A stretch of 64,000 bases of DNA, from NCBI GenBank assembly GCA_964016985.1, contig OZ024827.1, forward strand, positions 82,163,835-82,227,834, given 5' to 3'. How positions within the stretch are numbered: position 1 is the stretch's first letter; each line of letters begins with the position of its first letter. A model generated the notes under the pieces. It did not search any database and was not told where the DNA came from. It was given only the letters and a program-made list of their open reading frames with translations. Origin of the DNA: Anodontia alba (lineage: Eukaryota; Mollusca; Bivalvia; Lucinida; Lucinidae). A program made the translations under genes and the position numbers. Shown here one piece after another: positions 1-11,445 of the stretch.

Positions 1-1618
1 AGGGCCATAACGGCCAAAAGTTTGCGGACGACTACCGATATCGAACTTACTACCAATATCCAAATTCACCTGTAATTTACAATGATAAACCCTTCTGCCA
101 ACTTCTGATGAAATCGATGAATCCTTTCAAAATTTATTGTACGGAAACCGATATCTTAACCAAACAACAAAAAACTAAAATTTGGCGGATGATTACCAGT
201 ATCGAACTTGACCTGTATTTTACAGATGTATAAGCTTCTGCAGACATTGAATGAAATTAATGCATCCCTTTATAAGTTATTGAAAGGAAACAACAAATGT
301 GGCGCTGCCGACGACGTCGCCGCCGCCGAAAAAATGGCCATAACTCGGCCAACATTTTGCGGATGACTACCAATATCGAACTTGTCCTGTAGTTTACAAT
401 GATATTTTCGGATGCAAACTTCTGATGAAATCGATGCAGCCCTTCAAAACTTATTGAACGGAAACCAATATCTTAACCAAGAAAACAAAAAACTAAGTCG
501 AAAAAGGGTCATTACTCAGCCAAAATTTGGCGGATGATTACCAATATCGAACCTGATCTGTATTTTACAGTGGTATAAACTTCTGCAGATTTTGAATGAA
601 ATCAATGCATCCCTTTATTAGTTACTGAGCTGAAACAACAAGTGTGACGCTGCCGACGACGACGATGCCGGCGCCATCGACGACGGCGCCGCCGAAAAAA
701 GCGCCATAACTCGGCCAACATTTTTCGGATGACTACCGGTATCGAACTTGACCTGTAGTTTACAATGATAAATCCGTCTGCAAACTTCTGATGAAATCGA
801 TGCAGCCCTTCAAAACTTATTGAACGGAACCAATATCTTAACCAAACAACAGAAACCAAGTCCAAAAAGGGCCATCTCAGCTAAATTTTGGCGGATGATT
901 ACAAATATCGAACTTCACCTGTATTTTACAGCAGTATAAACCTCTGCAGACATTGCGATTGCCTCGCTTGGGGAAGGAGAAGCCGGTCTTGGTGTTTTTC
1001 ATGCGTTTGTTCGATTTGTGCTTGTTTGGTTTTGTCGATTTACTTTTCCTCCTGGTGTTTGGGAAGGGCTGCAGTTTGTGATTGTGGCACTCCCTGGACT
1101 TTTCTCTTACCCTTTTTGAATGAAATTAATGCATCTCTTCATAAGTTATTTAGCGGAAACGACAAATTTGACGCTGTCGACGACGACGCCGCCGCCAACG
1201 AGGACGCCACAGGGCCATAACTCGGCCAAACTTTTGCGGATGATAACCAATATCGAGTTTGACCTGACTTTACAATGAAAATCCCGGATGCAAACTTCTG
1301 GTGAAATCGATGTAGCCCGCCAAAACTTATTGAACGGAAACCAGTATCTTAACTAAGTCGGAAAAGGGCCATGATAACTAAACCAAAACTTGGCAGACGA
1401 TTACCAATAATGAACTTGACCTGTATTTTACAGTGGTATAAACTTCTGCAGACTTTGAATGAAACCAATGCATCCTTTCAAAAGTTATTGAGCGGAAACG
1501 AAAAGCGTGTGCGCCGCCGCCGCTGCCAACGCCAAGACCGCCCCGAGGACGACACCGACGATGCCGACGGACAACATGATCTCTGTGTCTGTCTTGCTAA
1601 GCAAGCGACATAAAATGT
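1..1618. repeat. Tandem array, ~345-bp dimeric unit
   Basis: Two related half-units of about 173 bp alternate. Each carries a core like GATTACCAATATCGAACTTG, near positions 25, 183, 356, 529, 723, 889, 1236 and 1390. One half-unit type ends with a short GAC/GCC-rich run (about 310-330, 655-690, 1170-1200, 1510-1570) and a phrase like GGGCCATAACTCGGCC. About four dimers are visible and the array runs off the left edge. The short reading frames inside it are by-products of the repeat and show no recognisable protein. The array is interrupted once, at 954-1118, by a retroelement tail. Confidence 0.85.
954..1118 (+). mobile_element. 5'-truncated Penelope-like family A tail inside satellite
   Basis: The last ~165 bp of the family A 3' tail is inserted in the satellite unit, ending with the family's usual 3' terminus (TGGACTTTTCTCTTACC). 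The satellite text resumes directly: the interrupted phrase reads GCAGACATTG on the left and AATGAAATTAATGC on the right, as in the uninterrupted units at 245-265 and 1450-1470. The insertion is therefore precise, with at most about 3 bp of target duplication (TTG). Confidence 0.8.
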
Positions 1619-1934
1619 TTTAAAAAATTCTAAAAATGTTGGAGTCTCTGTGTAACTGTACAGTTAGATATGGCCCAACCCGGAATTTAATTAAATAGGA
1701 AGTCACCCTTGGTACGTCTTGGTCGCCTTTCCAAAATATCATAAGATTTAAATCACGGAACGTTTACACGTCAGCGTAGAAAAAAAACTTATGGGGACGA
1801 AAATATCCCCTACATTATAAAAATGAGGTCAGCCTGCACCGTGCCCTGTTGCGTGTGGTAAGTCTTCGAACAGGTTCATTTCCTACATGTATATAAGGGT
1901 ATTAGGTTAGTTTATATTTATCGGGAAAAAATTT
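1619..1934. other. No recognised feature
   Basis: AT-rich sequence between the satellite and the first retroelement copy. No coding frame or repeat shared with the rest of the window was recognised. Confidence 0.5.
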
Positions 1935-4232
1935 CAGTGCTTTAAATGATTACCGTACGCGTTGGTGTAAACGAGAGCATGTTGAGTCTAATGCTTTAAA
2001 TAATTGGAAATTAAGGATATTTAAGATCATTGATGAACGTGTGTTATTTTACTATAATAACCTTGATTTTCTCCCTCCTATGCCTAAATTATCTTTTCGA
2101 TATTTGAAGCAAGGTATCCAAGAATTTCTTAGGAAGTAAATTTTGGCTCCAGCTGATAAAGCTGCTAATAATGTTGTTGTTGTGTGACGACTTTATTATA
2201 TCAATACTCTAATACAAGAACTTGGTAGTTCCAAAACATATGAACGGATTTCTACTATTGTTAATGCCCATTCTATCGATATGACTGCTAAAAAAGGTAA
2301 GAGAAAGTTTGCATCGAGTATTAAAGAAAACCAAGACAGACACCTCCTACGTTATATTGGTTACTTCATAAACGACCTTATAAAACACGTTTCATTGCTA
2401 ATTCTAGTTCATGTACGACTTCTGTTTTGTCCAAACTGCTAACTTCATGCCTTACTGCTGTTAAAAAACACTGGATTAGGTAATATGATACTGTTTACGA
2501 AAGGGATGGAATTAACTATTTTTGGTCAATTAAAAATTCCAATGATGTTCTCAATAAATTTAAATCTAAAAACTTTCAGGCTTCTACATTGTTTACATAT
2601 GCTTTTTCTACACTGTATACTACGTTACCTCATCATCTTATAAAAGATAAACTTATTGATTTATTTAACCGAACGTTTATTCGGGAGAATATCCCCTATA
2701 ATTGGCTTGCAACGAAGAATGTGCTTTTCTCACTTCTGCTGTATACAATAATCAGAATTTATGGTCGTGCCAAAAAGTCTGTGATTCCCTTGTTTATCTT
2801 TTGGATAATATGTTTTATTAAATTTGGAATTAAACTCTATAGGCAAACTACTGGAATTCCGATGGGAACTAATTGTGCTCCTCTTGTTGCAGATTTGTTT
2901 CTTTTTTGCTATGAGAGAGATTTCATGAAGTCTCTCTCACGTGAAAATCAGGCTGACATTATTGAGGCTTTCAATTCAACTTCAAGATACCTTGATGATA
3001 TATTAAATATTGACAATAATTACTTTGACCAAATCGTGGACCGCATATATACTACAGAACTCCAATTAAATAAAGCAAATTCTTCCTATACCGAGGCACC
3101 TTTTTTGGATTTGAATCTATGTGTATCTAATGGTACAGTTTCCACCAAAGTTTATGATAAACGGGACGATTTTGATTTTGATATAGTCAATTTCCCTTTT
3201 CTGGATGGCGATGTCCGCCGGCGTACCTCATATGAGGTATACATATCTCAACTTGATTCGCCAGAGTTTCTTCAAATCTTAGTGTCTTCAACTGCCGCAA
3301 TTAAGCCCTTACTGCCAAACTTTTTATTTTAACTTTCGTAAAGCGTTTTTGACATTTTATCGCAGACACAGTGCCTTGGTAGAAAACATATAGCGTCAGT
3401 CTGAAAACAGTTCTGCAACATGGTATATCGGAATCAGAATTTTACGGTGACTTAGTGCACAGATTTAGAAAAAGTAGGAAAATCTAACTTTTCAGAGCAA
3501 TTCAGAAAACTTATTAACCGTTATAAAAGAATAGGCTATAGCCTGAATATTATGCGGCAGACTGCATGCCTAGTTGTCAACCCAACTATTATTGACGGCT
3601 ATGCTTCACTCTTTAATTGCACGACGGCGGTTCGGGCCTCAGACTCAATGACGGCCTCTTCGTAAAACTTTAACCAGTGGGTTCGGGCTTGACAATATGT
3701 CTTTGGCTTGGCCCGCCGTGGTTCAACTATTGGTTTTCATTTACTCTGGCAAACAGTAGAATTAGCCATGAGTACTCGTATTTGTTTATCATAGTGATTA
3801 ATTTGATTTTTATGTTTCCGCTTTGATGCAATGACTGAGTTGGGAGCCTTTATGCGAACCGAAGTTTTATGCGTTATGTATTAGTTGCATCGGGACCCTG
3901 GGTGAAGTTGGCTAGCTGCAAAAGTGCTTCAAACACCTGGTCGTTTATGCTACTGAACATTCTAATGCGGTGGTCCAGGTGTTAGTCTTACTCTTTGTTG
4001 CTTTGTGGTTTATTCTACGAGGCGATTTGTGTTATATCTTATCTTCTGTCACTTTGTTCTTGTATTTTTCAGTACCTTTAGCATTGCCATTACCTCGCTA
4101 GGGGAAGAGAGAGTTAATCTTAGTGCTTTTCGTACGTTTGTTCGATTTGTGCTTTTATTTTTGGATTTGTCAGTTTCACTTCCTCTTGGTGTCTTGGAAG
4201 GGCAGCGGTTTGTGATTGTGGCGCTCCTGGGA
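1935..4232 (+). mobile_element. Penelope-like retroelement, family A copy A1
   Basis: This is the longest copy in the window. It begins inside the N-terminal region of the polyprotein (frame fragments reading WCKREHVESNALNNWKL), passes through the reverse transcriptase, a C-terminal region ending near 3660 (FNCTTAVRASDSMTASS in one frame), and the 3' tail. The final ~30 bp of the usual tail are missing. Frameshifts and stops before 2589 and after 3332 make it a pseudogene. Assignment to Penelope-like elements is from the RT motifs and remembered family resemblance. No GIY-YIG endonuclease is visible. Confidence 0.75.
2589..3332 (+). pseudogene. Reverse transcriptase core of copy A1
   Basis: An open stretch of 247 codons is the best preserved RT segment here. 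Motifs in order are FSTLYTTLPHHLI near residue 6 (palm aspartate region, where the usual aspartate of YDFSTLY is changed), TGIPMGTNCAPLVADLFLF near residue 87, and the catalytic box YLDDI near residue 134. A C-terminal part follows with KVYDKRDDFDFDIVNFPFLDG near 190. The full family ORF is far longer: coding similarity continues on both sides out of frame. It is expected to be inactive. Confidence 0.8.
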
Positions 4233-4247
4233 AGACCCTAGCGTTTA

Positions 4248-4292
4248 CAGGCGTCTGATTAGGGTCTACAGTGTTTGCCAATGTTCCTGCTA
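4248..4292. repeat. P8 short palindrome, half copy
   Basis: Contains GGGTCTACAGTGTTTGCC, one arm of a ~60-bp palindromic repeat that recurs about a dozen times in the window, in both orientations. Confidence 0.5.
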
Positions 4293-4304
4293 TAGCTCTG
4301 TGTT

Positions 4305-4443
4305 CATTACGAAAACACGCCTATTCAAATATATAGAAAATTTTACCTCAAAATCCTAAACTTTTCAGATAAAAAAAACTCTAATATTTTTCACATGTCT
4401 GCTCAAAATATAGATTGTGGGTACTCGTTAGAACCGCCTCGGC
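4305..4443 (-). mobile_element. H element (hairpin MITE), partial
   Basis: It starts with the terminal motif CATTACGAAAACACGCCTAT, runs through the AT-rich flank and stops at the centre of the hairpin (GAACCGCCTCGGC). The second half is absent. Confidence 0.75.
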
Positions 4444-4990
4444 TCACCCAACACCCAAAGATTCTTGTACTATTATAGTTCAGACTCACTCGGCTATCAC
4501 TATTTTAGCGCATTTTGATTAGTCGAGAGCAATAGGAAAGCGGCATTTATTCTCTCGGATCTATTTTCTTTGCGCAAATTTCTAAAATGTACCATTTTAC
4601 CTATGTTTTCTACATAAATATAACCCAGTCAGAGTTATAAGAAATAAATTTAATATTTGTGGACTTTATCGCTGTATAAGCACCGGTGAATCACTCACAA
4701 ACTTCAATTATTCAGTTAATCACGTTTCGCTGGCGTTAACCCATCAATACAATTCACAAAAAATAAAAATTAATACTGTAATATACGTTTTTTACATGTG
4801 TAACAGTACTTTATTGAAAGTGCGGTAAACTTGTTTTAACGAGCATAATACGAGTAACACAAAACGAAGTCAGAAAATGGCATCACCTCTTGATGTTACA
4901 ATACATAATATGACGTAACGGCAATGTTTATATTCGATCTGGTTTATGTCCCTTTTGCGAACCAAGTACGTTGGCATCAAATACATTAAC
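4444..4990. other. No recognised feature
   Basis: AT-rich sequence with no coding signal or recognised repeat. Confidence 0.5.
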
Positions 4991-5097
4991 CCTGCAGGCA
5001 CACAACGTTAACACAACATCAATTCAACATTGAGTCAACGTCAAGACGTTGAATCAACGTTGAATCGACGTTGTTCCAAAGTTTTGTGCGCGCTGGG
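4991..5097. repeat. P3 palindromic element (ACGTTG type)
   Basis: A ~107-bp inverted repeat built from ACGTTGA-like blocks on both sides of a centre at TCAACGTCAAGACGTTGA (about 5034-5051). It is bounded by CTGCAGGCACACAACG and GCGCGCTGGG. Two further copies are at 37803-37925 and 53014-53120. It has no coding capacity. Confidence 0.75.
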
Positions 5098-5255
5098 AAA
5101 GGTTGAAAGCAGACTACGAGTATGAAAACTATGCCGACACAAAAATAATACATGGAAGTTACTGATATCATGCCATCAAACTGTTGATGGAAGAAAATAA
5201 CTAATAAATCTCAATACTTTATTGCTTGTTATATACTAAAGCCGTAACGTGAGAA

Positions 5256-5504
5256 CATCATGAAAACATACCAATATCATTTTGACCCCCATAAACCCCA
5301 CTTTTATATAGTAAAACTGGGTTTACAGGGGTATACAATATGTATCTTATTTCTGCTCAAAACATAGATTGTTGGTATTCGTTAGAACCACCTCGTCGAG
5401 TTTTTTTGAGCAGAAATGTGAAAAATATTAGATTTTTTATCTGAAAATTTTCATTTTTGGTGGTAAAATTTTCAGTATATTTGAATAGGCATGTTTTCGT
5501 AATG
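5256..5504 (+). mobile_element. H element (hairpin MITE)
   Basis: The left end is CATCATGAAAACATACC, followed by the CCCCCATAAACCCC block and an arm of the central hairpin. The right half ends TGTTTTCGTAATG. The hairpin's second arm has largely been lost (junction near 5400). Confidence 0.8.
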
Positions 5505-5944
5505 AAAAATAACTGATGACATACGCGCGCAACGAAAAATAACCCTACGGCTTAAAATCACCCCATGCATTCGCTTGCTCTGAACAGATTTTTTTATGTC
5601 CGCACGAAGCTAATATAATGCAAGAAAATATTTGCGCCGCAATATTAGAAAAGAGTCACTCCTAGAAAATCTACAACGACGTCAACGCAGCGACGCAAGG
5701 TTGTGGCGAAAACGTGTGTTGGTTTGGTAATATTGTAACAAAGGTCTTATATATACTGTGCATCTGTTTATTCTGATCAGGACTTTCTCTGTTCGTAAAT
5801 GTTTTAGAATATTCAATTATTCTGTAGGCAGACAATGAACGATACTTTTGAACATTGCCAAAGAATGTGCTTATTTGGAACTGAATTAACCTACTATGAA
5901 ATAAGGGCTCTTGTCTTTCAATGAGCTTTTTTTTTCCAGCACAC
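5505..5944. other. No recognised feature
   Basis: No gene or recognised repeat. The sequence grades into the minisatellite at about 5945. Confidence 0.4.
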
Positions 5945-6424
5945 ATAACTATTAACCAAGACAAAATACAGGCAGATGTAACCATTTAAAAAGATAAAAT
6001 ACGAGCAGATGTAATATTTACCAAAACAAAATACAGGCAGATGTAAGTATTAACAAAAACAAAATACAGGGAGATATAACTATTTACCAAGATTAAAAGT
6101 AAACAGATGTAACTATTTACCAAGAAAATGTACAAGCAGATGCAACTATTAACCAAGACAAAATACAGGCAGATATAACTATTGACCGAAACAATGTACA
6201 AGCAAATATAACTATTTACCAAATAAAAAATACAGGCAGATGTAGCTATTTACTAAAACAAAATACAGGCAGATATAACTATTTACCAAGACAAAATACT
6301 AGCAGATGTAAGTATTTACCAAGTCAAAATACGAGCGTACAAACAGACGTATCTATTTAACAAAACAAATACAAGCAATATAATAGTTTATCAAAACAAA
6401 ATACAGGCAGACATAACTAAATAA

Positions 6425-6425
<1 letters not shown>
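5945..6425. repeat. Minisatellite, ~32-bp unit (left block)
   Basis: About 15 degenerate units of the form AACTATTTACCAAGACAAAA followed by TACAGGCAGATAT. The same unit resumes at 7081, so one array has been split by the intervening element. Confidence 0.85.
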
Positions 6426-6467
<42 letters not shown>

Positions 6468-6769
6468 TGTATTAAGTTTATAACAATCTCGCTCCCGCTT
6501 ACTTGCAAGAGCTTTTCCAAATGAGAGATGTTAACCATGATAGTGCTGTGTCAAACAAGTTCAGTAGGAAGAATCACATGTTACCACAAGCTAAATGCTG
6601 TGTGGTACAGCATTCCTATTTGGGTAAAGAGCTCGCCTACATTAGAAAGTTTAACATTAACTTTAAAGTGTTATTTAATTGACAGCAATAGTTATGCAGT
6701 TTAAAACCGTTTATGTAATATAAACCACCACCGCCACAAATATTGTTATGCGCTGCTCTTTTATCACTA

Positions 6770-6806
<37 letters not shown>

Positions 6807-7080
6807 ACACAGCTGTATTTGTCTGTTTCTACCACGAATGCATGTATTTGTTCAACAAATGATCTTATCATTTGTATTTACTTAATTGCTTACTCTTATA
6901 TTATGTATGATAATCATCTCACAGTTGCACTTCCGTTGTACTGTACAGTGCTATTGTTTTCGACGATCGTTATGTTTATGTATTTGCTTTAAGAGGGCCC
7001 TAAAGAGTATTGGCTTTTAGCTAATTGGGTTATCCCCCTCTAAATAAAGTACTTGCTTACTTACTTACTTACTTACTTAC
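6426..7080 (+). mobile_element. Retroposon-like insert with ACTT tail
   Basis: This stretch divides the minisatellite. It starts at a run of more than 35 A (6427-6464), contains a TC microsatellite (6778-6802), and ends with AAATAAAGTACTTGC followed by a (TTAC)n run (about 7045-7080). An AATAAA-like signal followed by a short tandem tail is the usual 3' end of a non-LTR retroposon. No coding frame is recognisable, so it may be a SINE or a truncated LINE. The A-run could instead be independent. Confidence 0.5.
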
Positions 7081-7222
7081 AAAATACAAGCAGATATAAA
7101 ATTTTATCAAAACAAGATACAAGCAAATATAACTATTTACCAAAACAAAATGCAGGCAGATATAACTATTTTCAAAGACAAAATACTAGCAGAAAATTCA
7201 AGCAGATATAACTATATTTTAC

Positions 7223-7272
<50 letters not shown>

Positions 7273-7405
7273 AAATATAACTATTTACCAAGAAGACAAA
7301 ATGTAAGTATATATCTACATGTTATTACGAAGGCAAAATATAAACAGACATAACTATTAACCGAAACAAAATACAAGCAGATATACAACTATTTACCAAG
7401 ACAAA
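7081..7405. repeat. Minisatellite, ~32-bp unit (right block)
   Basis: Continuation of the array seen at 5945-6425, with an internal pure A tract at about 7226-7270. Confidence 0.85.
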
Positions 7406-8044
7406 AAGGTCACTGGTTTGTTGTCGGCCCATACGTATTTAAGCTTTCCATTTGGAAGGATGATTCTTCGAAGACCTGCAAATAAGGAACGATTAATTCT
7501 GATCTTGGACCCAATATACATTGGTCTAATAACTATGGTACAGGTATTGTATTTATTGGAAATAGGCTGAGTTTTCATAATTTTGTGTGATGAAGTTTAA
7601 ATGCTCATATTTCAGTTATGTTTTTCCAAATATCTGAGATTTGTTTTCAAAGAGCAATTAGTTCAATATTTTGCCTTTAAGACTGCAGCATTATATTTCA
7701 GGAAAATCAAACAGTTTGTAAACATCAACAGAAACCTAGGTACCCATTTTAGCCATTTTCGGCACTTTTAGCAGAAAATCATCAGAACTTCACCCAAAAT
7801 GAAGGTATAACTTCAATTTTATTAATTGTGACTTAACATTTTTCAACCAAACTTATTAAAAACAATTTATTACAACTTCAGTTAGTATTCAAAATCATTT
7901 TTAATGACCATAATGCTGTAAACTAGTGCTATAATTAAGCCAATACAGCATATTTCGGCAGTCCCGTTAGTGACAAGTCCGGGTATTACTAGGTCTGAGC
8001 TCTGATAAACCTAATTAAAACAAATGAATCGCATCGTCAGAACA
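7406..8044. other. No recognised feature
   Basis: No coding similarity or repeat shared with other parts of the window was recognised. Confidence 0.4.
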
Positions 8045-8190
8045 CATACCTTCGAACATGTGTACCCAGCTTAGAATCAGTCTACTCTTTCACGAAGACA
8101 GATCAGAATCTTCACTGTGCACATTTTGGATAACCAAAGATGCAACGTTTTATCATGTGAACAAGACATGCTTAGATCTATGCGAAGGCT
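8045..8190. repeat. P9 dispersed repeat copy
   Basis: Contains ACATACCTTCGAACATGTG and GATCAGAATCTTCACTG, motifs shared with copies near 10697-10865, 20282-20460, 25090-25260 and 60045-60255. Confidence 0.5.
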
Positions 8191-8194
8191 TATT

Positions 8195-8520
8195 TGATTC
8201 TAATAAAGGGATCAGACATGGTTTTTCATGCCTTACCATTCACCAGGTCCCGTGGGAGGTGTTGAAAACCGAGGCCGGTTTTGTTTCGCCTCTTCACCGA
8301 TGTCTCGCGAACGCAATTTCCACGGGCTATGTTCGTTCTAGGGCCGGGCAGTACACATCTCGTAACGACAGCAAATCTATGGCCCCGGTACGATCATAAT
8401 GAAAGTTGCGTAGCCGTGCATTAACAACGCATGAATTGCCTTGTTAATACACGGCTTTACGCCGGTTAATGCACGGCTGTTAATAACGTGCGACACTGCC
8501 TTTTTATGCAATAATACATA
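8195..8520 (+). mobile_element. P7 element, partial
   Basis: Shares with 24584-25020 and 36590-37045 the blocks CCGTGGGAGGTGTTGAAAAC, TTTCACCGATGTCTCGCG-like text, CACATCTCGTAACG and a region rich in short GTGCATTAAC / GTTAATACACGG inverted arms (8415-8490). The terminal hairpin of the complete copies is missing its second arm here. Confidence 0.65.
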
Positions 8521-9107
8521 ATGACGCATAATTTTGCAGTATTACGGCTTTTGTACAGAGAACAACTGTGTGCTTGATCCATTCAGCTTGGGCAGCTGGA
8601 CGCGTCTTAAACAAATATTACAAGTTACAGTGCTGGAAAATAACTGTCGATTATTAATTATTAATAATCTAGCAGTTCTCCGAATTTCCTCCGTTTGGTT
8701 TCTATTAGGATCTGTAGGAAGTTAGTTAATGAAGTAAATAAAACTAAAGATGCATTGTTTAGGGGAATGGGAGAGGCATTGTAGCGATCCTATGCAAGAA
8801 AGATAAGTTTGAGGAAGAAGGGGAGAGGAGAGCGGGATGAGCGGTGTATGAGTGAAGACATATAATTGAGACCACATTAAACTGAAAGCGGTGCCTAAAA
8901 AATTTGTTGTCTTTAAGGAATAATGAAGAGTCACTGTAAAAAGAATCATTGTACTCACCACATTGGATGTTCCAATACCTTAACCCATTTAAGCCTTGTG
9001 GACTCTTCTACCTTAACTCTTTGGACAGGTCTGTTTCTTATATAAGAGGGGTGTCAGGTTAGTTTTTTTATTCTTATCATGTTTTGTAGAAATTTCTCAA
9101 CTTAATG
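8521..9107. other. No recognised feature
   Basis: No gene or recognised repeat. Confidence 0.4.
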
Positions 9108-9185
9108 CAAACAGCGTAGACCCTGATCAGACGCGTCTGATCTGACTACACTGTTTGCCTTTGTCCCTTTTGTGGAACGCTAGGC
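9108..9185. repeat. P8 short palindrome
   Basis: Arms GTAGACCCTGATCAGACGCG and CGTCTGATCTGACTACACTG face each other, flanked by a TTTGCC motif. A clear full copy. Confidence 0.65.
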
Positions 9186-9249
9186 TTAAATTGGTTAATG
9201 TAAAAAGGTTCATACTAATGTCCGTTCGACATCACCTGGAAAGAGTTTT

Positions 9250-9770
9250 TTGCTTGGCGTTTTATTTTAATGAAAATTATTTTGTTCTGATTGACCATAT
9301 TTAATCAGAAGCCATTTGTCTTTTTCGTTACGGTGTTTTGTTCTCAAATATATACCCTTAACTTAAATTTACGGTCAAAAATTGGTCTGACCTATGCAAT
9401 TTCTATAGAAAAGTTTTGTTTTTTATTTTGCTTAAGAAAATATTTGATACTATTTTTTTGCTGCACCTACCCTACAGCTTTCTGCATAATTTGCCTTTAT
9501 TTAACAATCAATGACTAGAATAAAACTTTTTTGTGCATATACAGTTACGACAAATGGTTTTGCATTAATTTATGACAAAAGTACAAGTTCCCAGTCAGCA
9601 TTCTACGTAAATCTATATCGGGCCGTCATCGGCCCGTCAGGGTAGCTGACGGGCCGATGACGGCCCGATGTAGATTTATGTAGAATGCTAGCTGGGTTTA
9701 CTTCTTCTGTGTTAAGTGCCATGCAAAAAAGCACTTTCTGAAAGTTTTCGAAAGATCAGTAGTTGGACTG
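9250..9770 (+). repeat. Dispersed repeat R, copy 1
   Basis: Shares several blocks in the same order with 34855-35230 (for example TTTCTGCATAATTTGC, AATAAAAC, CAGTTACGACAAAT-like text and CAACTTTCTGAAA-like text). Its first part is also similar to 29225-29360. No coding frame is seen and the class is unknown. It is interrupted by a P2 palindrome at 9590-9696. Confidence 0.6.
9590..9696. mobile_element. P2 palindromic MITE
   Basis: A ~107-bp nearly perfect inverted repeat. It is bounded by CCCAGTCAGCATTCTACGTA and its mirror ending AGAATGCTAGCTGGG, with arms containing GGGCCGTCATCGGCCCGTCA. It sits inside repeat R: the text on either side rejoins as it does in the other R copy at ~35150-35165. 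Confidence 0.85.
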
Positions 9771-10006
9771 GCGTTCACTCTCAAGCACTATACGATCACA
9801 TGGGATTCGAACTTGAACCGCTAGCCATGGCAGAGTTTTCGTTTGGCACACATGTCAGAAGGTATGTTTTATCACATTAAGACTCAAATCTATAATCAGA
9901 TATCAAGGTATGTGCGAATGTACAACTTCGAATCATTATTTTTAGAAATGAATTTCAAAATAATGCTAGACAGGAATCGGTGTCTCTTAACCTTTAAAGC
10001 GCTTAT

Positions 10007-10283
10007 CATCACGAAGACATACCTATATAATTTTGACCCCCTTAAACCCCGCTTTTATATAGTAAAACGCGGGTTTAAAGGGATATACATTACTTTTCTT
10101 ATTTCTACTAAAAACTTAGATTGTAGGTACTCGTTAGAACCGTCTTGCAGAGGTGGTTCTAACGAATAGCAACATCTATGTTTTGAGCAGAAATATGAAA
10201 AAATATCAGAATTTTCATCTGAAAACTTTAAGTTTTTGGTGATGAAATTTTCAGTATATTTGACTAGGCGTGTGTTCGTAATG
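10007..10283 (+). mobile_element. H element (hairpin MITE)
   Basis: A complete copy. It has left end CATCACGAAGACATACC, the CCCCCTTAAACCCC block, a paired arm (CTCGTTAGAACCGTCTTG / AGAGGTGGTTCTAACGA) and right end GTTCGTAATG. Some mismatches in the hairpin show it is old. Confidence 0.85.
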
Positions 10284-10439
10284 ACAAAAACAACCGCGAG
10301 AAGATAACGAAGTACATGCATTTCTTAAATTTTTAGAGAGGCTGGACATTTCATGTGAATCGTCTGCCTAGAAGAGGATTCACATTAAATTTTGTTTTAT
10401 TTTCTCTGAACAATAATAAAATACATATAAGAAGGTCGT

Positions 10440-10661
10440 CTTATTTCTGCTCAAAAACATAGATTGTTGGTACTCGTATTTCTGCTCAAAAACATAGATT
10501 GTTGGTACTCGTTAGAACCGCCTCAATGAGGCGGTTCTAATGAATATCCACAGTCTCTGTTTGGAACAGAAATATGAAAAATATCAGAGTTTACATCTGA
10601 AAATTTTCATTTTTTGGTGGAAAAATCTTCAGTTTGTATGAACAGGAATGTTTTCGTAATG
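10440..10661 (+). mobile_element. H element, partial, with duplicated arm
   Basis: It starts in the left hairpin arm, which is present twice in tandem (TTTCTGCTCAAAAACATAG at 10443 and again at 10480). It then has the paired arm and a complete right end. The left ~170 bp are missing. Confidence 0.75.
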
Positions 10662-10696
10662 TAGGCTCCAAAATCCGTAATACCCATTGAGCCTCA

Positions 10697-10865
10697 ACGT
10701 TAGAAAAGTACCTTCGGACATGTGCATCCAGCGAAGATTCAGATCAGACTGTGCATTTAAGCAGAATCGGAATCTTCACTGGGCCCATTTTAGATGCACA
10801 GGCTGATATGAGTTTCCGTTGAGCCAAAGTGTCGGAAGGCACGTTTATTCACACTGTCACTCCTT
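10697..10865. repeat. P9 dispersed repeat copy
   Basis: Contains TACCTTCGGACATGTGCATC and GCACAGGCTGATATGAG. It is arranged as an imperfect inverted repeat of TCTGATCAGACTGCGC-like arms. Confidence 0.55.
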
Positions 10866-11165
10866 TCACGGTACTTGTTTATTTTGTTTACCGATATATA
10901 AAGTATTCTTCCATAATTGGTCTATAAAGTCATTGATGAAATCCTGTTCCGATCTGGAGTGTATACTGGCAGTTCTCCAGCCATAGCTAGTACACCATGT
11001 TAGGGGAAAAGCCGAATGAGACGATACGTAGCATTTTTTAAACTCTTCCGAGCATACTGAAATATAAACGGCGCATATCTCCAGATAAACTGCTGATATT
11101 TGCTCTATTTTTTTTCACGAAAACGTATGTTGTGGTACGCCTTGGAAGCGCCTAATGTCATTTCG

Positions 11166-11445
11166 TATCACGAAAACATACATATATAATTCTGACCCCC
11201 TTAAACCCCACACTTATATAGTAAGACTGGGGTTTACATGGGGTATATATCATTTTTCTTAGTTCTGCTCAAAAACATAGATTGTGGGTCCTCGTTAGAA
11301 CCGCCTCATCAAAGCGGTTCTAACGAGTACCAACAATCTATGTTTTGAGCAGAAATATGAAAAATATCAGAATTTTTTATCTGAAAATTTTTATGTTTTG
11401 GTAGTATAATTTTCAGTATATTTGAATAGGCTTGTTTTCGTAATG
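11166..11445 (+). mobile_element. H element (hairpin MITE)
   Basis: A complete copy with both hairpin arms. The paired core TTAGAACCGCCTCATC / AAAGCGGTTCTAACGAG is centred near 11306. The right end is TTGTTTTCGTAATG. It directly abuts an H2 element. Confidence 0.85.

Noticed and set aside
6353..6538. Phenylalanine-rich and lysine-rich frames near 6353-6538, 7150-7353, 14440-14730, 37062-37265 and 45469-45693
   Set aside because: They are translations of A or T runs and microsatellites.
8058..8399. 113-codon frame
   Set aside because: It spans a P9 repeat and a partial P7 element and has no domain.
9760..9835. tRNA-like text (GGGATTCGAACTTGAACC)
   Set aside because: The T-arm does not pair and no matching acceptor or D-arm was found.
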